A DNA stretch of 64,000 nt from NCBI GenBank assembly GCA_009617715.1, contig VTFK01000015.1, positions 186,001-250,000 of the forward strand, read 5' to 3'. Of the stretch, positions 25,292-37,219 are shown piece by piece. The notes beneath the pieces are model-generated. The model was not told the origin of the DNA. It worked only from the letters and a program-made list of their open reading frames with translations, and did not search any database. Numbering within the stretch: the stretch's first letter is position 1; each line of letters opens with the position of its first letter. Made by a program: the position numbers and the translations under genes. This DNA is from Plectrocnemia conspersa. Taxonomy: Eukaryota > Arthropoda > Insecta > Trichoptera > Polycentropodidae.

Positions 25292-25559
25292 TTAATATAA
25301 TTAATAATGCCCCACATTAACAAGTATATATGACAAGATCAAAGACCAGAGCAGCAGTTACGGATATTTTTTTATTTATAACAAATAAAATTATAAATAA
25401 AAAAATTAACTTCTTCATCTAAAATGAGTAATACAGTCACAATTTATAATCAAAGTACACATTCCATTTCAATCCAATCGCATAAATCTAAATTCAGCGT
25501 ATTCTTTCGTTAGTCGAAAAGTTTAAATTTTGCAATAATTAAAATAAATCTTACGATCA

Positions 25560-26000
25560 AAGTTTTGCTTGAATAATACGTTTATTTTCAGAACATGGAC
25601 AAACCCAATTAAAACTTTCCAATTAAATCAAAATATTTCAGAATATTCTTATTCGAGAGATTTGGTGGACGAAGTCAGATTTATCGTGTGGAATTTTATC
25701 TTTACTTTAAAAGAGAAACTAAAATGATAAAATAATAGCGTTGGCGTCGAACGAAAACAATGCTACATCGCCGGATTAGGCACCGATCCAATATTTCCCC
25801 GGCAAAGTTTTTCACCATACTTTACCGATAATTGTTTAGGTTCACTGAGCTTGATCAATGGCTTCCCGCATAATTCCATTCACCCTTCGGTTCTTTGAAT
25901 TTTTCAAAAGTGTTCGTTCGCGCAAAGAGAACCTACGGCTCAAAGTTGATACTGCTCGCTAATTAGATCAGCGACGAACCGACGCTGTTTTGTATTGTTT
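25560..26000. promoter_or_regulatory. GC-rich island, putative cis-regulatory block
   Basis: The GC-richer core is 25730-25990, with CGCTAATTAGATCAGCG and CACTGAGCTTGATC. It is single-copy and noncoding in all frames. Function is inferred from composition and spacing. Confidence 0.35.
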
Positions 26001-26074
26001 GCTTGAGTTTTTTTCACCCCTGTAGACTAAAGTGTGTTTTTTATTTTATTGTATAGTACTTCTCTGCATCATGG

Positions 26075-26165
26075 TTCATTTCACGATGCGTGAATTTACA
26101 ATTGCGCGTGTCACTATGAGTGACATTGACAAGTGAGTTTCAATTGTCATACATGAGCCATGAAA
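26075..26165. repeat. Short imperfect inverted repeat
   Basis: TCATGGTTCAT on the left pairs with ATGAGCCATGA on the right, with further inner pairing CAATTG / CAATTG and GTCACT / AGTGAC. It could fold back but is too imperfect to assign to a family. Confidence 0.35.
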
Positions 26166-26234
26166 ACAGCAGTTTGTTGTGGACATATCTTAATTATTGC
26201 ATTTAAAAAACTATAAATACTAATAATTATATTT

Positions 26235-26310
26235 TAGATTAACTCCATTGTAACGCATTGGGCTTACGTATGTCTAGTAACAACTACAGATTAAACAAAA
26301 ATTGTATATG
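26235..26310 (+). repeat. SINE-like dispersed repeat, 3' fragment
   Basis: Carries CATTGTAACGCATTGGGCTT followed by ACGTATGTC, the conserved 3' block of the repeat at 15.9 and 46.1 kb. The upstream body is not recognisable, so this is a truncated or decayed copy. Confidence 0.5.
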
Positions 26311-26339
26311 ATAAAATAAATAAGACGTTAGGTTCTTAA

Positions 26340-26790
26340 TGTTATTTTAATTTAGCACCACTCGCACGCAAATATCGAACGTGGCGCCAACTTAAAATTA
26401 TTTGTAGAAAATAAACGTCGACGTGCAAGAGCAACAGGGCGTAAGCGGCGACAAATAAAGTTTTGTCGAAAAAATTTTCGATCGAGCACGTGCGGCCCGC
26501 GGAACGGGCAACTATTAAATTTACATGGCCCATTAGTCCCGGTTGTGTAAATATATCGCGAAAGTTGGCGCGCGGGCGTGTAGTTCGCGTCGTAAAAATG
26601 CCAGCGTTTGTTCACCGTTCGCCTTATCCGCCATTTGTGTCCGCGGACACGGCCGCATTAAATTATATTATTGCCGGTTAGAGAGCGCCCACCCCGGGCG
26701 AGCGACGCCAGGGCCGTAAACAGCGTGGAGAAGGAGCGAGGAATAAAAACGTCTGTATGCGGAAGTTGCGCGTGAATCACCTGCCTTGTC
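26340..26790. promoter_or_regulatory. GC-rich island, putative cis-regulatory block
   Basis: One of the most GC-rich parts of the window, with GGCCCATTAGTCCCGG, TTGGCGCGCGGGCG and CGCATTAAATTATATTA. Overlapping open frames on both strands (72, 87 and 63 codons) reflect few stops in GC-rich sequence. None shows a domain. It lies only about 0.4 kb from the previous island. Confidence 0.4.
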
Positions 26791-26799
26791 TTGTGATTT

Positions 26800-27550
26800 T
26801 GTATTTTTGCACGACGGATATATATCCTATCATTCAACTAGATATTTTTTTAGTCTACTATTGTTGAATGTTTGCATAGTTTTTTAACCAAATAATGATC
26901 AAAATGACTCTTTAAAGCTGCCATTATATTTTCCCTTGACACTGTGAGAGGCATTTTTTTGTTGTTTTGCCCTGCTTGATACTATTAAAAAGACTGATTC
27001 AGACTTCAGACCATGAATTATGTATTAAAAATATTTTATTTTTCAACGCTTCACAGAATCTACTTTTTTAACGACAGTTTCGTTTTCTATACAATGTGCT
27101 ATTTAAGAGATCTTTAGCATTATATGATAACACAAAAACTGAATTGCTATCAGCCCATGCCTTTAACTCTTAAACAATAGATTACATGTACCGTATCTAT
27201 ACTGAAAAAACGTACGCATAGAAACGCAGCGTTACGAAGTGAATTTTCATAAAAAGTCTGAGACAGCTTAATACGGTTATAATTTTAATGTTTCTGTTGA
27301 CATACAAGGAATAAGGTGCTTGACTTATAATTAAAAGCCACTAGTCTAAATAATGCAGCAGACTCAAAATTATATTTATAAAAGCATACACTAATATCAA
27401 AAACCGGCCAACTAAATCTCTTATTTGTAAACAATAATAATAGTTATATAATCACTTAGTTTACTTATTATTTACTACTTACACACTAAACAAATAAAAT
27501 CAAAACATACATTAAAAATATAATACAAACGTAAACAGAATATAACAAAA
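26800..27550. other. AT-rich noncoding stretch
   Basis: No gene or repeat is recognised. The left end of the LINE remnant may extend here as 3' untranslated sequence. Confidence 0.4.
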
Positions 27551-27556
27551 AAATGA

Positions 27557-28300
27557 TTAATATATTTTATTTTTTAATGCACAATTGTGTTTCTTTATTC
27601 CATTGAAAAAATCCGGTTTATGTTTATTTTCGCGGATTGTCCTAGGATCATAAATAAACAAATTCACACCTTCATACAATATTCCTCTGGTCGTACTCGT
27701 TTTCTTATACCTATCTACCCTTAAAATATCTCTATGTCTAGTATTAAATCTGTATACATCTTTATTCCTTAATAAATACCTATTTAAATACTCTAATAAT
27801 ATATTTTCTACGTTATATATAAATACTAAAAGATTCTTCTTCAATATTTATTAAATATACAATGATTCCAATCTTTTATTCATACTTTTACAACTAATAA
27901 ATCTATTTTTATTTTAAACTACTCTTATTGCCTTTTTTGTAATTCTTGTAACGTTGTCCTATTTAATTGATTAGAAATATGAAGTATTTTTGTAAAGTGG
28001 GGCCAAATAATACTATTGTAGATTATTTTTTTAAATTTATATTTAACATATTTTTTATCCTAGATATATTATATATTATTTACATTTTATAGTATTAAAT
28101 ATTTCTATACTTAAGTAATCTAAAACTATTATTCAAAATAAACTGATATTAAAAATAACCATAAATTTAGTTACGTAAGTACATTATTTTTTAATCATAT
28201 TTCTATTATACCTATTCGTTATTTAAATGATCTACGACTTCTTTAACATTATTACCTAAGCAATAAATTAAAGTAACGTCTGCCAATATATGTATCTTAC
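27557..28300 (-). pseudogene. LINE-type reverse transcriptase C-terminal remnant
   Basis: On the minus strand, 5' to 3', a decayed RT is readable. ILADVTLIYCLGNN and VKEVVDHLNNE (about 28225-28300) correspond to the YADDTxLI catalytic block, with the second D changed, and the helix after it. SIIWPHFTKILHI and LQELQKRQ (about 27945-28015) match the xxWGxxxxxxLxxLQxxAIR thumb block. The 95-codon open frame 27557-27844 then gives EYLNRYLLRNKDVYRFNTRH and DILRVDRYKKTSTTRGILYE, the NTRxxxxLxxPRxRT...SFLYxGxxLYN tail typical of CR1/L2/Rex-like LINE ORF2 proteins. Several stops and shifts separate the blocks, so the copy is dead. The exact clade is uncertain. It differs from the RT at 12.5-13.2 kb. 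Confidence 0.75.
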
Positions 28301-28529
28301 ATTTTTAAATAATTATAAATATATCTTTTTTTATATATTAATAATTTATGTATAATTGATTTTCAGACTTTAGTTTTAGCCAAGTGTCTTTAAACTTACT
28401 TGAATATATTGATTAGTTTACCTATGGGGTAAATCTTTTAAATGAATTCGTGTCTGCTGCTGTGACTCAAATCGGCGGCCTTTTGGTTACCGTTCTGATC
28501 TGTTCGGACTATGCTATTTCGACCTTTAC

Positions 28530-28595
28530 CTATTGCTATGCATTGGGCTTACGCCTGTCATCCTACAAAGAAAGATTTTACGAAAGGCTACCAAC
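28530..28595 (+). repeat. SINE-like dispersed repeat, 3' fragment
   Basis: Has TATGCATTGGGCTTACGCCT then GTCA and an AAAGATTTTACGA tail, matching the 3' end of the copy at 15.9 kb (GGGCTTACGCCTGTCA, then GAAGATTTATTAAA). The 5' part is missing. Confidence 0.5.
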
Positions 28596-28677
28596 TTTCT
28601 TTACTTTGTATCACTGAATGGCCTGATTTAACGAATCTTGTCCATATTTACCATACTGTTCATAGTTTTTTTGTTTT

Positions 28678-28720
28678 TTAACATTGATAGGCACACATCA
28701 GATGTGTCTATCAATGTTAA
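28678..28720. repeat. Near-perfect 43-bp palindrome
   Basis: TTAACATTGATAG on the left pairs with CTATCAATGTTAA on the right. Inner CACATC / GATGTG pairing continues the stem with a small internal mismatch, so almost the whole 43 bases fold into one hairpin. It begins and ends with TTAA. The AT-rich flanks show no longer terminal repeat. Confidence 0.7.
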
Positions 28721-29109
28721 AATCAATGTCATTAAATTTAAATAAAATTATTTTACTTAAATTTAATATGAATATTAAAAAAGTGAAAAAAATATCTTCA
28801 ATAAATCAAACGCTTTTCAGTGAAATCTTTGCAACAATACAATACCACGTGATTATATTACAATACGAGAAACATAATTGATTTTGAAAGGTAAATTATT
28901 GAAAAAATAGTGGGCATCACTGATTTATACAGCTATATTTAACATAGGATATGATTTTGAAGCGCGTTTTATCGCTTTCCGACATTATTAAAAGTGCTAT
29001 TCGATTTCCGTGAATAATGACTGTATTTTTAGAATATTTCCAACTCTTTTTATCTACGCTTTTATACAAAAATAACCACAAACGACTCTTTTAAGAACAA
29101 CTTCGTTGC

Positions 29110-29560
29110 GAAACATCAAACGGAGTATAAAAAAAGCCTCTTCCTATTGTTCAGAACTCGACACAAGTTCTGATGGTATACGAAACCGCACGGCTAAAAC
29201 AGGACCGGGCCGAGCGCCGCTTTTTCGTAACGAGATTATTTTCGCTCTTTTACGCGTGTTTAAATTTCGTACAAACAAATAAAATAGGACAAAAATATAT
29301 AAAAAGTAAACACAACGCGTGACCGCAGTGTAATCCGCTGACGAAATAATGCGCCGCCAACATCGCTCACTTCTCCTCGTGTCTCCGCGCATAACTCCTG
29401 TTATAACAACACTGAATCATTTCACACGTATAGTTGGAAAATAGCATTAACCGGTTGTTTTAAGAGCGCATAACTCGAGAGTAATCAAAATATATAGCGG
29501 TTAAGGACCGCGTTCCAATGCGGGCCCGGGAAAAGCCATTTTGAGCTAACACATGAAATT
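29110..29560. promoter_or_regulatory. GC-rich island, putative cis-regulatory block
   Basis: GC-richer, single-copy block with GGACCGGGCCGAGCGCCGC, GCATTAACCGGTTG and CGGGCCCGGG. An 82-codon minus-strand open frame ends inside the block and matches nothing known. Function is inferred. Confidence 0.35.
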
Positions 29561-29929
29561 GTTGCTTGAAATAATTACATTTTCGTTTTAATGTAACCGT
29601 CACTTCTATTATTTTTATTAACATTTATTTATTTGTAAGATTACGTTAGGTTTGTGTAATATTTGTAACGTGAGCACACATAAGCGTTAAATTACTAGTA
29701 TTGTCTAGCATAAAATTTAAATAGTTTATTATTACATTGTCTATATTTTTTTAGTACGTCAATTTCTTGCGCTTTTTTTAATTTATAATAATTTGTATCG
29801 TTTATATTAGTTATGTCGCATTTAATTAGGTTAATTTTTTTTACAAATCTGATCATCATGAAAAAAATAATTAAGAAAATAGTTATGATGCACACTTAAA
29901 ATATGTAAATACAATCCTAAATATATTTT

Positions 29930-30060
29930 TAGCTCTTCAAAGCTATCGCCAAAAACATCCTTGTATTTGGCAAGCTCATTGAAAAGCTGTATGTAGGGCT
30001 TCTGACCTGGGTAGAATCGAAACCAGAGACCTGTTTTTTACAGGTATCCAGTTATTTAAA
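29930..30060 (-). repeat. tRNA-derived SINE fragment
   Basis: Reading the minus strand, a perfect 5-bp anticodon-like stem (ACCTG/CAGGT) encloses a 7-base loop. The segment GGTTTCGATTCTACC follows at the right distance to be a Pol III box B and T-arm. The first 30-40 bases of a tRNA and the acceptor stem are not recognisable, and U33 is replaced by A, so this is not a tRNA gene. A non-tRNA body continues to about 29930. It is best explained as an old tRNA-derived SINE copy. Confidence 0.5.
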
Positions 30061-31495
30061 TTTCAATATAATACTTGATTTTTCTGTATGAAATATATAT
30101 ATCTAACACAATTTTCAAAATAAAAAATTCTCCAGGTATTCTTATATTTTACAAAACACATTTAGAGATTAAGTGGGTGTTGAGTGTAGTGAATCGAAAA
30201 AGGATAGGAAATCAGGAAATCCCTATTTAACAATCCGATAATATTGTTTTATGACTCATTTTATTTCGGCATCCTCAAACATTTGAAGTTTAACTAAGTA
30301 AATAGGAATATTTGCTTCAGATACACACGGCATACTCGAAGGCTGGTTGTACACAAAAAAACGCCATTAAAGTATATTGTTTATATTAGTAAGACTCTTG
30401 ATCGCTTGTTATCCACCGGTTGATAATACCAAGCGATTTCTTGTAATCCATTGCAGTTTTGATATTAATTGCATAGAATAAATTATTTGATTACGTAATT
30501 AATATTTGATATTGATTGAAAAGTAACAAAAAATAATTATTATTCACTTTTGGAAAAATGATAAATGCAAATAATGGTTGTACAATTAGGTGATAAAAAA
30601 AATTTTACAATGCTTTCAAGTTTATAATTCGCGAGAGTTGACAATGATCGCTACTTCATAAAGTTTCTGTTAATCCTTTGACTCATATTAAAAACACATT
30701 TTTGCTGTCTACAATATATTGGGATGGGTGAGCCCTTTCACGTGTTTTTACAATAAGTAAATTCATATATTATCCAACATACACAGACAAAAGCAAAACA
30801 AAAATTTTTCTGAAATATTTTTTTACTATTTTTTCCATCTTACTTTGGTTTCATCACAAAATTGAATCTTGTCATTAAAGTTTCAAATTTATATAGTATG
30901 AATACCTTAGCTTAAGAATATTTAAAAACTGATATACTTATCAAGCATAATAGTTTTGTAACAAACAATATTTTTAGCCGACGTTGTAATTAATTTTGAA
31001 GTACTACTTTTAATCAAAAATTTTATATAACATATGCCCTCTTCTTACATATATATTTTATTGAACCTCTCTTTTTGTTTCGCATATGCAATTATAAAAT
31101 TATCTGTATTCTGTAAATTAATTAAATTAAGAATTAAGAAATTATTTAATATAATTATAACTATTTATTTATAATATATTTATTTTTGCCATCAACATTA
31201 AAATAAAATTTTTGTAATTTTTTTCCTTCTGATTTATATAATAATTTATTATTAGTTTTGTATAAATAATTATACACCCATACATCGTCAATATTTCATT
31301 ATATATTGTGTGTTTTTGATTATTTTGACTTAATTAAATATTAATATTTATATCGGTTTTAATTTTTTATTTAAATTAGCTTTTACTTTTTAAATATATA
31401 CTATTTAAGCAAAATACAAAAATAAAATATTTTTATTTATATTATACGTATATATTATAAATTATATCTATATATGTCAATATATAAAAGTAGAC
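30061..31495. other. AT-rich noncoding stretch
   Basis: Increasingly AT-rich toward 31.4 kb with TA and ATT simple sequence. Nothing recognisable. Confidence 0.5.
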
Positions 31496-31510
31496 AAACA
31501 CTTCCACCAT

Positions 31511-31600
31511 AACTGTGAGAGAATTTGGACGGGTAAGAGGAGCTGAAAATGTGGCGATTGTCGATCGACTACCTCCACAGAGACTCCAGATATTTTTGTA
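31511..31600 (+). pseudogene. Possible Tc1/mariner transposase N-terminal fragment
   Basis: One frame reads TVREFGRVRGAENVAIVDRL then PPQRLQIF and stops. The FGRxRxAxxxENIxxV pattern is the linker between the two helix-turn-helix units in the same group of Tc1/mariner transposases as the better-supported fragment at 48.1 kb. The match is about 25 residues and lacks neighbouring domains, so it is tentative. Confidence 0.3.
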
Positions 31601-31699
31601 AAAAAAAGTTTGTCTGAATTTTCCCTAATATTAATCAGTATATAATAAAACTGAATTTACTTACATAACATTCGAAAAAGTAGCTCGTGACTAACTTTG

Positions 31700-32255
31700 T
31701 TAAATGTTTTTTAAAAATGAATATAGACTACATCCAAATTTTAGGATCAAGGGATTTTGTCATTGTCTTTGAAAGGCATAAGAGGTTAATGACAATGGAA
31801 CGACGCTGACGAAGCCCGCGTTGATAGTCTACTAGCACTTGCTAACAGTGATTTTGTATATATCTGTAAAGAATGTTATCAACTGAAGGAACGCCTAGAG
31901 TTTTTTAGTTTTTTTATATTAAATATGTATATTTATGTGATATTCATTACGATCGAAATTTAAATTTTTTATAAAAAAATTTTCATAACATATATGCATT
32001 GTGTATTCTTTTTAGCGTTGTTAGTGTAATCATATTATATATTAAATTTTATTTTTAAAGTTCGATCATATTATATCCATTTTTAGTATTGATATAATAA
32101 CATCCGCCGGAGGATAATAAAATCTTATTAAATTTAAATAAAAAAATTTCTTCTGAAAAAGAAATACAGCGATTTATGAATAAATATATATTATATAATA
32201 TATTTATGAGCAATTAAGATTCGAGCTTATAAAAGTTTAATACACCCTAAAAAGT
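31700..32255. other. Noncoding stretch
   Basis: Starts with a mixed-composition pocket (31730-31900) with no domain that I recognise, then AT-rich sequence. Confidence 0.4.
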
Positions 32256-32259
32256 CAAG

Positions 32260-32660
32260 GGATGTAAAGCCAGGTAAGTAAATCAATTCAGTCAATGAAC
32301 CCGATAAAGGTGCGAGTTTCGAGCTCTCCTTTCGAAGGTATCCCTTGCGTGGGTCAGGCGATAATGTGATTAAACATTTATCAGATTAAGAACGCCCAAA
32401 GGGTGATGTCATACCTAGGAGCTTTCGGAATACGGCGTGCCCTGCATCCGGGACCGCTTTGGAGCTTTCGAATAAACAAAACAAGACACTAATGGAGCCG
32501 GGTCATTGGTGACTGCTAAAACCTTTCGTCTATAAAAGTTTGCCCCGCATTCTAGACAACTTCTATCACTTCTCTCCGATCTATCGGATTACAACCGAAA
32601 ACCTGAGCCGGTCTTCGGAAATTGCCGAATAAACTTCCGAACAAAGTTTATATTTAATTC
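32260..32660. promoter_or_regulatory. GC-rich island, putative enhancer or promoter
   Basis: Dense mixed-composition block with GATAATGTGATTAAAC, TTTATCAGATTAAG and repeated GAGCTTTCG (two copies near 32420 and 32463). A TATAAAAG box at 32531-32538 is followed about 35 bases later by an initiator-like ATCACTTC, so a plus-strand promoter is possible. A strong donor-like CAGGTAAGTA sits at the left edge (about 32272). No downstream coding sequence is visible. RNA evidence would be needed. Confidence 0.35.
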
Positions 32661-32854
32661 AAGGGGCACGTAGCGGTGAAAAATCTCTGATGGCCATGGG
32701 CATTTATTTTTAATACAAGTGTAATTTACTATACATTCTGAGAGAATTTAATCAAACGCAAGTAATTGACGAAACCTTTCCGAACCCTTTCCAAAGCAAA
32801 ATTTAATAATTATATGAATGAGGTCAAGTTTCAATCAATAATATTTCGAGATTA

Positions 32855-32862
32855 ATATATGT

Positions 32863-32896
<34 letters not shown>
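32855..32896. repeat. TA microsatellite
   Basis: Uninterrupted AT dinucleotide run of about 30 bases, preceded by ATGTATACAT. Confidence 0.9.
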
Positions 32897-32898
<2 letters not shown>

Positions 32899-32899
32899 C

Positions 32900-33775
32900 A
32901 TTAAGATGTATTATTGTCGGTACATTGCTATTTTATTTTAATTTATATCGACCTCTGTAATATTAAATTACATAAGCACTTATTAATTACTTTTGTTAAA
33001 CTTAAAATATTATAAACATCGCTAATGACTTTTAAATGTATTTGCTAGTAGCAATGCTTCTATGTATTTTCTATATATACTTTTCTGTCTTAGTTGCAGC
33101 GTATTAAAAATATCTTAGATTAGTAGTATTCTGTTTATTTTGTGGATTAAAAACAATTAAAAGATAAACTACTGCTAAAGTTCCAAGCAACCATGTTTTA
33201 TTGTGGCTTCTTGATCAATATAAAAGTTGCATCAGTTTATATTGATAAACATATTTAAAATCCATCAAAGAACTTCAAAAAAATAATCAAAAAGTGAGGA
33301 TTGTGACAAAATAAGTGGCAAGGACTCTACGCAGTTTGTCTGGCAAAAATATTATTGAAAAATGGGAAATCAATGTTGAAACATAGATAGTGACTACGTT
33401 AAAACATAAATAAAGTGTCGTTCTTTATTATTAAGTCAACTCTAAAATAAAGTAAGTTGTCTTTATTTCTTAATTATTTACTATTAAAATTATTTACAGA
33501 AATTATATAACGAGATCTTTACATCACTAAGTTTAAATTTTTTTCCATTCACAATCATTGATGAAATATTATATTTTAATATGATCTGACATACAAATTT
33601 TATATTTTTAAAATTACTATATTTATTTTTAAATAATAATTTATTGCTCGTAAATAGGCAATGTGAATATATAATTGTAATATATGCATCTTGATTTATG
33701 ATTATCTAACTACTATATATACAGAAAGTCGTAGTTTAGAAAGTTGTTTTTCTTTTAAATAAAAACAATTGTTGG
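32900..33775. other. AT-rich noncoding stretch
   Basis: No gene, RNA or repeat recognised. Confidence 0.5.
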
Positions 33776-33779
33776 TCGT

Positions 33780-34340
33780 GTGATCTTGAATTTGTGACAA
33801 TTCGTTCAGCACGGCTGACCTCACGATTTAATATTCAACCATGCGCGATGTAAAATAATCAATCATGGGAAATTTAACATTTGTTCTCATGTAAAGACCG
33901 ATCATTTTTCTCTCAACCAGTAGAAATATTTTATAAAAATATTTAATCTTTCTCGCACACACACGAGAGGTCACAGATGAACACATTCACATTCGGACAC
34001 ATCAATTTATATCCTTACCTGACAAATGTAGCAGTACAACCACAGCGGCCAGCAGGGGGTGGTTCGCCCACCCCTTTAGCGAATAGGGGTGCATCGCCTC
34101 TTCACTCTCGTCTCTCGAATTTAATGCATCCGTCTTCCTGACGCGGATTCATTGTCGCGCGACCAAAGTTTGAGTGCATTTTTATGATGATGAATGCTTC
34201 ACATCCAGCATCCTTTGTTATTCATGACGCACTTGTTTGCCAACATAAATCACACACGGGGCCGTTCGCAAATTTTCAAACGGAATTTTTCATGCATTTT
34301 TCACATGCGAGCTTTTTTGTGTGCTTCGCTATGGTATATT
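33780..34340. promoter_or_regulatory. GC-rich island with paired CACCCC hairpins
   Basis: Within 34053-34101, GGGGTGG pairs with CCACCCC across a 5-base loop. The neighbouring ACCCCT then pairs with AGGGGT across a 9-base loop, giving two alternative hairpins that share the CCACCCC strand. ACCCC elements are KLF/Sp-type sites. The rest is single-copy and noncoding. Confidence 0.4.
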
Positions 34341-34439
34341 TTACATAGATATCCGCACATACGTCACTACAAAAGCTTATTGCACTGTTTGTTTTTGAAT
34401 TTATTAATTTTTTTGTAATGTAAAATATGTCATTGTACA

Positions 34440-36735
34440 CTGTCGTACAAATGATATTTTTTTTGCACTATTATTTTAAAATTGAACCTGGTGAATCAAA
34501 TCAACCCACTTGTTCTATTAATTAAATAATGTTGTTGCTTGCTATAAAAATATATTTACAAAATCAAAATATTCATTAAAAATATGTAACATAACAATTG
34601 GCAATATATAATATTCACAAATAATTATTAAACTTTATAATTTTTATATTGTGATTCAGTTTTTTATAACGTATATATTTGCATTTTCATCAAATTAAAA
34701 TTAAAAAAATATAAAAGTATTAACGGTGTCTATTATGTAATATTTATCATTTTTTAAAATATAAAAATACAATATTTATAACTACAACTTATAAAATAAA
34801 GTATATCTTTAAGTTTTTTTTTGCGGAACAATTTCAATAATAATTGTTTAATAAAAATACTTAATGGGGTAATAAAAAATATTTAATGGGGTTATAAATA
34901 TACACTTTATTTGTTAATGAAATATACAAATTAGTCATTTGAGCAAGTTTAATGTCACTACTGAACAACATTTTTGTCACAAAGGATATGTAATTTAGAT
35001 TTGTCTGCAAAATTAATTTTTTTCTTTAAAAGTCTTGGTATTCAGATTTTGACTTTTTGATCTTTCTAAGATACAAATACTTTTTTTAAGCAAATTTTAA
35101 TATGTAGTATTTAATATAAAAAATGCTTTAACAAATTTCTTTAAATTTTTTTACTGAATTAACATTTTTGATATTTCTTTACTTACGTTCTTGGGTAATC
35201 CAAAAATAATATTTTTATGAAGCAAAAAATTTACATTTAATTGTTTATTTTGATTTCATTGATTTAAAATATAATTTGATTTTAAATATGGAACCTGTTT
35301 ACACCTCTGTTCCTTTTTTATTTTAATGGCACAATATGATAACCTTAGTTTTACACCGTTTGCATTTTGTTTTTTTTTTTATAAAATAAATCGGAAAGTC
35401 GTCTAAAGAATTAGATGGATGAAATAAAATCTTATACAATATTTTATACTTAAATCTTGCATGTTATATTTTAAATTTAAATCATTTATATGCACTTAGA
35501 CGAGTTCGCTTATAAATATCACTTTTACTTAAGTAATAATTTGCAGCAGTTATTAGGACCAAAAACATGTAAAATATTTATTTGCTTTATATAAATTGTT
35601 TACTATATAAAAACGGCTGTTTTACTGTTTATACATAAGGGCTTATAATTTACAAATAAATAGTTGCTATTAAATAAATATTTTAGTAGTTTTAGTTTAA
35701 AATTTAATGATAAGAAAATAGCTTGATTAATTAAAATGTATAAAGATAGTTTGTAAAAATATATTAATTTTTATATATTTTTTTTACGGTCTAATAATCA
35801 AAGCTTTATTAATATATACATTTTTTATTTGTGTAATAAATAATATATATTTATGTAGGTAGCAATAATTTAGAATTTATAAAATATAAAATGATTTGAA
35901 AAATAGAAGCAACTTAGATCAAAAAGTATAAGCTTTTTAGATCACTATTCAACTTTTATTAGTACATCAGTAGACAAATCAAAAACCATCCACATAAAAT
36001 TTACCAAGACACATCCTGACAGACAAATTGCAGCTATAATTCAATGGAACTTTATTATATATGCCCAATAGACCATGAATCATCTTTATTTAGTGAATAC
36101 CTAAGTTATGTTACGTTTCATTTCTAAAGACAGCAATTTAAATTTATATAAACAATGATTGCTGAATAACTAAACCAATATCTAGTAATAAATTAATTGT
36201 CATATACCATATGTATTATAAAATACCTTAAATAATATTTATTTAGAATAGATAATTTGAAACAATCTTATTTCACTACCAAAAGGAATAACTTAAAATT
36301 ATAAATACATTTATGAAAAATATATTTGTCTTCAAGAAAATTATATAAATTATAATTTAATGGCTTGAGAGTGAAACTATTTATAAATTCAGCTAATGTA
36401 TACTATTTATTAAAAATTCAGCTTAAGTACAGTATCATTTAATAAATCAATCTAACGATATTTTGATGCAAAAATAAATAAATTATAATGTTTATATTCA
36501 CGGAAATAAAAAGTATTCATATATGTACATATTATATATGCATGTATATTAAAAAACTCTAATGGAGTTATCCATAAGCATAACATATTTTTGTGTAGCA
36601 CACCTGAGCCACTCCCAATGTCTAAATAAAGAACTCAGTCTCACACCCAATCTTAATTTAACTTTAAAATAAATGTTTTACAAATGCTTTTCAAAAACAT
36701 GTGTTGTATTTAATCGTATGTTATTCCTATCACGT
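34440..36735. other. AT-rich noncoding stretch
   Basis: Very AT-rich. A local direct repeat (TTAATGGGGTAATAAA-like, near 34861 and 34885) is the only structure seen. Confidence 0.5.
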
Positions 36736-36739
36736 GTTT

Positions 36740-37210
36740 TCTAGATCGACATAGTGGCGTCAGTCGATTAGGCGCGAAGAGTGAGATTCTCAACGCATCT
36801 GAATGGATTTTGAGTGTATATATTTATATACACTCATACAAACTCAATGGCATATTTATACGTCGTGGTGGGTAAGTGGTGAGAATAACATTAGCCCAGG
36901 CGATGACTAACAAGATCCCGCGTTGACGTGCCATGTAAATGGGAGCTTTAAGCTCGGACAACTGCACAAACAACTCACGAAATTACACGTGAGGGGCCCT
37001 TGGCATTACCCTAATGATAACTCCGTTAAAAATGATAATTTAGGAGGATTTCTCTCGTAACTTGCTTAATGTGTTCGTACGCTTAGGATATGAGAGCAGT
37101 CGTATAAGAGGAAAACGACTACTTTTCATCTTGATGGAGGTTCGCTATGAGGAAGTCGGACGTGAAACCCGCTAAAAGAGGAAAGTACACCTGGTGCTTT
37201 TTTTGCGCAA
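36740..37210. promoter_or_regulatory. GC-rich island with 12-bp perfect hairpin
   Basis: At 36811-36836, TGAGTGTATATA is followed by two bases and its exact complement TATATACACTCA. The flanking TTTTGAGT / ACTCAA adds outer pairing. The island also has GCCCAGGCGATGAC, an ACACGTGA E-box and CTAATGATAACTCC. No coding sequence is seen. Confidence 0.4.
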
Positions 37211-37219
37211 GGTTGTGTC

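Noticed and set aside
26342..26681. Overlapping open frames in a GC-rich island
   Set aside because: Rare stop codons in GC-rich DNA explain them. Frames on both strands are equally open and none has a domain.
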